From: Galbitalea sp036266835
GTDB taxonomy: Bacteria > Actinomycetota > Actinomycetes > Actinomycetales > Microbacteriaceae
Assembly (NCBI GenBank): GCA_036266835.1
Contig: DATAXD010000020.1
Coordinates: forward strand, 1-64,000
Length of the DNA: 64,000 nucleotides
Direction: 5' to 3'
Shown: piece by piece, positions 61,284-64,000 of the stretch
Position numbering within the stretch: the first letter of the stretch is position 1
Layout of the letters: the number at the start of each line of letters is the position of its first letter
Program-made: the position numbers and the translations under genes
Notes under the pieces: generated by a model
Seen by the model: the letters and a program-made list of their open reading frames with translations, nothing else
What the model was told of the DNA's origin: nothing
Database searches by the model: none

Positions 61284-62426
61284 TCAGGAGATCGCGGACT
61301 TCCACTTCGATCCGAGCAGGGTCGCAGCGGATGCGGCCTGGCCGTCAGTCAGCTGCACGAAGTTTGCCGGCGGGGCGCCCACCGACTTCAGCACCGACTG
61401 GTCGACTGTGCCGTTCTTTTCCATCGCTGCAAGGGTGGCCGGGTAGGCGCCCGCAGCGAGGTACAGGTTCTGCACCGCTGGCGTGTACAGGAACTCTTCC
61501 CAGAGGCGGGCCGCCGCGGGGTCGGGAGCTCCGGCGTTGATCGCCTGGTTGTAGTAGCTGCCGAGCGCCGCGCTCCCCGAAGGAATCACGACCTTCCAGT
61601 TCGCGTTGCCCGCCGAACCGGCCTCCGGACCCCAGGCGAGGTTGTTGTAGCTCCACTGGAGCACAACCGGGGTCTCGCCCGAGTTCACGGTCGCCTGCGT
61701 CGGAAGCACGTTGTTGAAGTCACCGGCCGCCTTCAACGACTTGAAGAAGTCGACGCCGGGCTGGATGTTGTCCGCCGTTCCGCCGCTCTGCAGGGCGGCC
61801 AGGTAGACCGCGCTCGCGGCTTCGTTCGCCTGCGTCGGGTCGCCCTTGATGGCGACCTTGTCGTTGTCGGTCAACAGGTCTGCGTAGTCGGTCGGAGCCG
61901 TCGTAATCTTCGAGGAGTCGTAGCCGATCGACATGAGGCCGGTGTAGTCGTAGTACCACTTGCCGCTCGCGTCCTTGAAGTCGGCGGGGATGTCCGCCCA
62001 GTTGGACACCTTGTAGGGCGCAACCAGGTCGAGGTTCTGGTCGAGGACCGCGGTGCCGATATCGAAGACATCCGGAGCCGTACTCTCACCCTTCTGCGCC
62101 TCGGCCGCGGAGACCTCGTTGGCCGAAGACCCATTCGGGTTGGCCGAGTTGATCTTGATCTTCGGGTAGGTCTTCTCGAACAAGGCGATGATCTTGCCGT
62201 AGTTCGCCCACGACGGCGGGAGCGTGATGACGTTGAGCTGTCCCTCGGCGTTGGCCGCGGCGATCAGCCCCTTCATTCCACCGAACGCCTTCGCGCTGGT
62301 GGCGGTCTCGGCCTTCGCCTTGCTGATCGAGCCGGTCGACGAGCCGCCGTTGCTCGCGCAGCCAGCGAGCGTGACCGCAACTGCAGCGAGAACTGCCACG
62401 CCAAAGATGTGACGCCTGGTAATCAA
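61284..62426 (-). CDS. Solute-binding lipoprotein of the aminophosphonate/polyamine-type ABC importer
   Basis: The 380-residue protein has a lipoprotein signal with lipobox T-L-A-G-C and a periplasmic-binding fold of the PotD/FbpA cluster (L-N-V-I-T-L-P ... D-V-F-D-I-G ... W-Y-Y-D-Y-T-G). The start is TTG 62424-62426 with a strong GGAGG 5 bases upstream, as for the other binding lipoprotein in this window. First gene of the importer unit. The ligand is inferred from the neighbouring enzyme only. Confidence 0.88.
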   Translation of the reverse strand: MITRRHIFGVAVLAAVAVTLAGCASNGGSSTGSISKAKAETATSAKAFGGMKGLIAAANAEGQLNVITLPPSWANYGKIIALFEKTYPKIKINSANPNGSSANEVSAAEAQKGESTAPDVFDIGTAVLDQNLDLVAPYKVSNWADIPADFKDASGKWYYDYTGLMSIGYDSSKITTAPTDYADLLTDNDKVAIKGDPTQANEAASAVYLAALQSGGTADNIQPGVDFFKSLKAAGDFNNVLPTQATVNSGETPVVLQWSYNNLAWGPEAGSAGNANWKVVIPSGSAALGSYYNQAINAGAPDPAAARLWEEFLYTPAVQNLYLAAGAYPATLAAMEKNGTVDQSVLKSVGAPPANFVQLTDGQAASAATLLGSKWKSAIS

Positions 62427-62731
62427 GAGATCCTCCTCGGTCCGACCCGCGGTTGTTCACGCTGTGGGGGTGAACTATCGGATACCGGGGGCAGATCCAT
62501 CGGTAGCTTGCGCCGCTACGGTTACCGGGCGCCGCCACTTTGATGAACGATTGGCAAAGGGCAGTTGAGCATTGTGCTGCCTCCGTGGGCCGCCGCTCGA
62601 TCCCGCGATAGCTTCGCAGCATGACACTCGCCGCCGGCCCGCGACGCCCCCGCCCACCTAAGCCGTCCGAGGCCGCCAGCCAGAGCGAAAGCGACACCAA
62701 CTCGGGCGGTCGGCGGGCGGACTGGTCGAAT
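62427..62731. other. Divergent promoter region of importer and PbfA-like gene
   Basis: About 305 bases separate the two starts if the enzyme begins at 62732. A TAGCTT box at 62609-62614 lies 6 bases before an in-frame ATG at 62621, which would allow a leaderless start giving a 37-residue low-complexity extension. No clear -35 or dyad was found. Confidence 0.4.
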
Positions 62732-64000
62732 ATGCGCTCCCCAGACGACGACTTTCTGCTGCGCAGGGATGCGGCCAGTTACCTGAAGCAAGCGGTCTCG
62801 ACCCCGTGCCTGACCTCCATCGAGGGCGCGGAGGGTGCGTACATCTTCGGTTCGGATGGCACGCCGTACCTCGACTTCCACGGCAACTCAGCGCACCAGA
62901 TCGGGTACGGGCATCCGAAGCTGGTCACGGCCCTCAAGCGGCAGATGTCGGTGCTTCCCTTCGTGCCGAGGCGTTACACGAGTGCCGTCAGCGTCGAGTT
63001 CGCCGAGAAGCTCATCGAGATCACGCCAGCCGGCCTGGATCGCGTCCTGCTGACGACCGGTGGCTCGGATGCCATCGAAGTCGCGCTGAAACTGGCCCGC
63101 GCTGCGACCGGCCGGTTCAAGACCCTGTCGTTCTGGGAGTCCTTCCACGGGGCTGGGTTCGGAGCAGCGAGTGTCGGAGGCGAGCAGCTGTTTCGCAGCG
63201 GTCCGATCGGTCCCTTGCTCACCGGGACCGAGCACGTGCCACCGATCGGATGCTTCCACCCTCGATTCGGCAACGGACACCGATTCGACGAGCCGCACGC
63301 CGCGGAGTGCGGCCGGGCGCTCGCGGACCTTATCGACTACTCGCTACGCACCCAGGGCGACGTGGCCGCTCTCATCGCGGAGCCGATGCGAGCAATCCCC
63401 GAGATGGCGGCGCCCGGTTTCTGGGCCGCGGTTCGCCGTAGCTGTGACGACACCGGAACCCTCCTCGTCTTCGACGAGATCCCGACAGGCCTGGGCCGCA
63501 CCGGGCGGATGTTCGCGCATGAGCACGAGGGCGTCGTGCCCGACATCCTCGTCCTCGGCAAGGGTCTGGGCGGCGGGATGCTGCCGGTCGCCGCGGTAAT
63601 CGCTCGGGCAGAACTCGACGTCGGCGCCGATTGGGCATTCGGGCATTACACGCACGAAAAGAACCCGATGATGGCACGGGCCGGGCTAACGACGATCGAG
63701 ATCATCCAGCAGGAGCACCTGGTCGAACGCTCTGCGGAGCTCGGGGCGATCGCGCTCGAGCGGGCGCGGATCCTCGCATCCGAGTTCACCTCGATCGGAG
63801 ATGTGCGAGGTCGTGGACTGCTGCTCGGAATCGAGCTGGTCACGCCGGACGGGTCACCGAATCCGGATCTGGCCGAAAGCGTGCTGTATGCGTGCCTCCG
63901 GCGCGGCCTCAGCTTCAAGACCACCATGGGCACGGTGCTGACCCTCGCGCCGGCGCTCACGATTCTCGAGAGCGACCTGCATCGTGCTTTCGACATCCTC
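62732..64000 (+). CDS. Class III aminotransferase-fold PLP enzyme, PbfA-like (1-hydroxy-2-aminoethylphosphonate ammonia-lyase), runs off window
   Basis: The 423 codons in the window show L-R-R-D-A-A-S-Y-L, S-T-P-C-L-T-S-I-E-G-A-E-G, Y-L-D-F-H-G-N-S-A-H-Q-I-G-Y-G-H, F-D-E-I-P-T-G-L-G-R-T-G and the PLP lysine in L-V-L-G-K-G-L-G-G-G. The S-T-P-C-L and D-F-H-G-N-x-x-H-Q motifs and G-H-Y-T-H-E-K are those I associate with PbfA, which removes ammonia from hydroxylated 2-aminoethylphosphonate. An ordinary class III aminotransferase is the alternative. Start may instead be ATG 62621. Confidence 0.8.
   Translation, partial: MRSPDDDFLLRRDAASYLKQAVSTPCLTSIEGAEGAYIFGSDGTPYLDFHGNSAHQIGYGHPKLVTALKRQMSVLPFVPRRYTSAVSVEFAEKLIEITPAGLDRVLLTTGGSDAIEVALKLARAATGRFKTLSFWESFHGAGFGAASVGGEQLFRSGPIGPLLTGTEHVPPIGCFHPRFGNGHRFDEPHAAECGRALADLIDYSLRTQGDVAALIAEPMRAIPEMAAPGFWAAVRRSCDDTGTLLVFDEIPTGLGRTGRMFAHEHEGVVPDILVLGKGLGGGMLPVAAVIARAELDVGADWAFGHYTHEKNPMMARAGLTTIEIIQQEHLVERSAELGAIALERARILASEFTSIGDVRGRGLLLGIELVTPDGSPNPDLAESVLYACLRRGLSFKTTMGTVLTLAPALTILESDLHRAFDIL

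Overview
The window is GC-rich actinobacterial chromosome, most likely from the family Microbacteriaceae. Pointers to this are a mycothiol-conjugate amidase (Mca), an F420/LLM-type oxidoreductase, small actinobacterial families such as DUF6264, DUF4307 and DUF4245, a DUF222/HNH protein, and frequent GTG/TTG starts. No transposase, integrase, CRISPR array, rRNA or tRNA gene was seen, so most of the window looks like stable chromosome with a few accessory patches.

Layout. 1-7.7 kb: oligopeptide ABC transport, with the cut-off start of a second OppC-type permease and then a full set (binding lipoprotein, OppB, OppC, fused double ATPase) on the minus strand, interrupted by an opposite-strand membrane gene and an 18-bp tandem repeat. 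8-13.4 kb: a CPBP membrane protease and the glycine cleavage operon gcvT-gcvH-gcvP behind a tandem glycine riboswitch. 13.5-24.8 kb: a 1027-residue membrane protein with a patatin-like lipase domain, small membrane proteins and lipoproteins, an F420-type oxidoreductase, a decayed VapC toxin beside a methyltransferase interrupted by a stop codon, an acyl-CoA synthetase-like protein and the GTPase YchF. 24.8-32.3 kb: HNH/DUF222 protein, methyltransferase, DEDDh exonuclease, serine hydrolase, methylmalonate-semialdehyde dehydrogenase, RmuC and a glyoxalase-fold protein.

32.3-36.7 kb is the most unusual part. Four minus-strand genes encode exported proteins. Three carry the same N-terminal motif (Y-W-S-A-G just after the hydrophobic segment), three are small and look like diverged copies of one beta-sandwich domain, and the fourth is a 922-residue repeat protein with a LamG-like domain. 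The last three are joined by 4-base ATGA overlaps. I read this as a surface fibre or adhesin locus, possibly a relative of TasA/camelysin systems; the function is inference.

36.9-64 kb is mainly metabolism and housekeeping: glpX and fba (divergent), a MarR regulator with a perfect palindromic operator facing a metallo-beta-lactamase-fold lactonase, two histidine-kinase-like membrane proteins without a response regulator, ispH, xseA-xseB, carbonic anhydrase, fumC, a PIN-PhoH ATPase, a class V aminotransferase, a cis-prenyltransferase, a hemolysin III homologue, mca, greA, ilvA and an AI-2E-type permease. The right end holds a four-gene ABC importer divergent from a class III aminotransferase-fold enzyme resembling the PbfA ammonia-lyase, which suggests aminophosphonate (2-aminoethylphosphonate type) uptake and breakdown; the rest of that locus would lie beyond the window.
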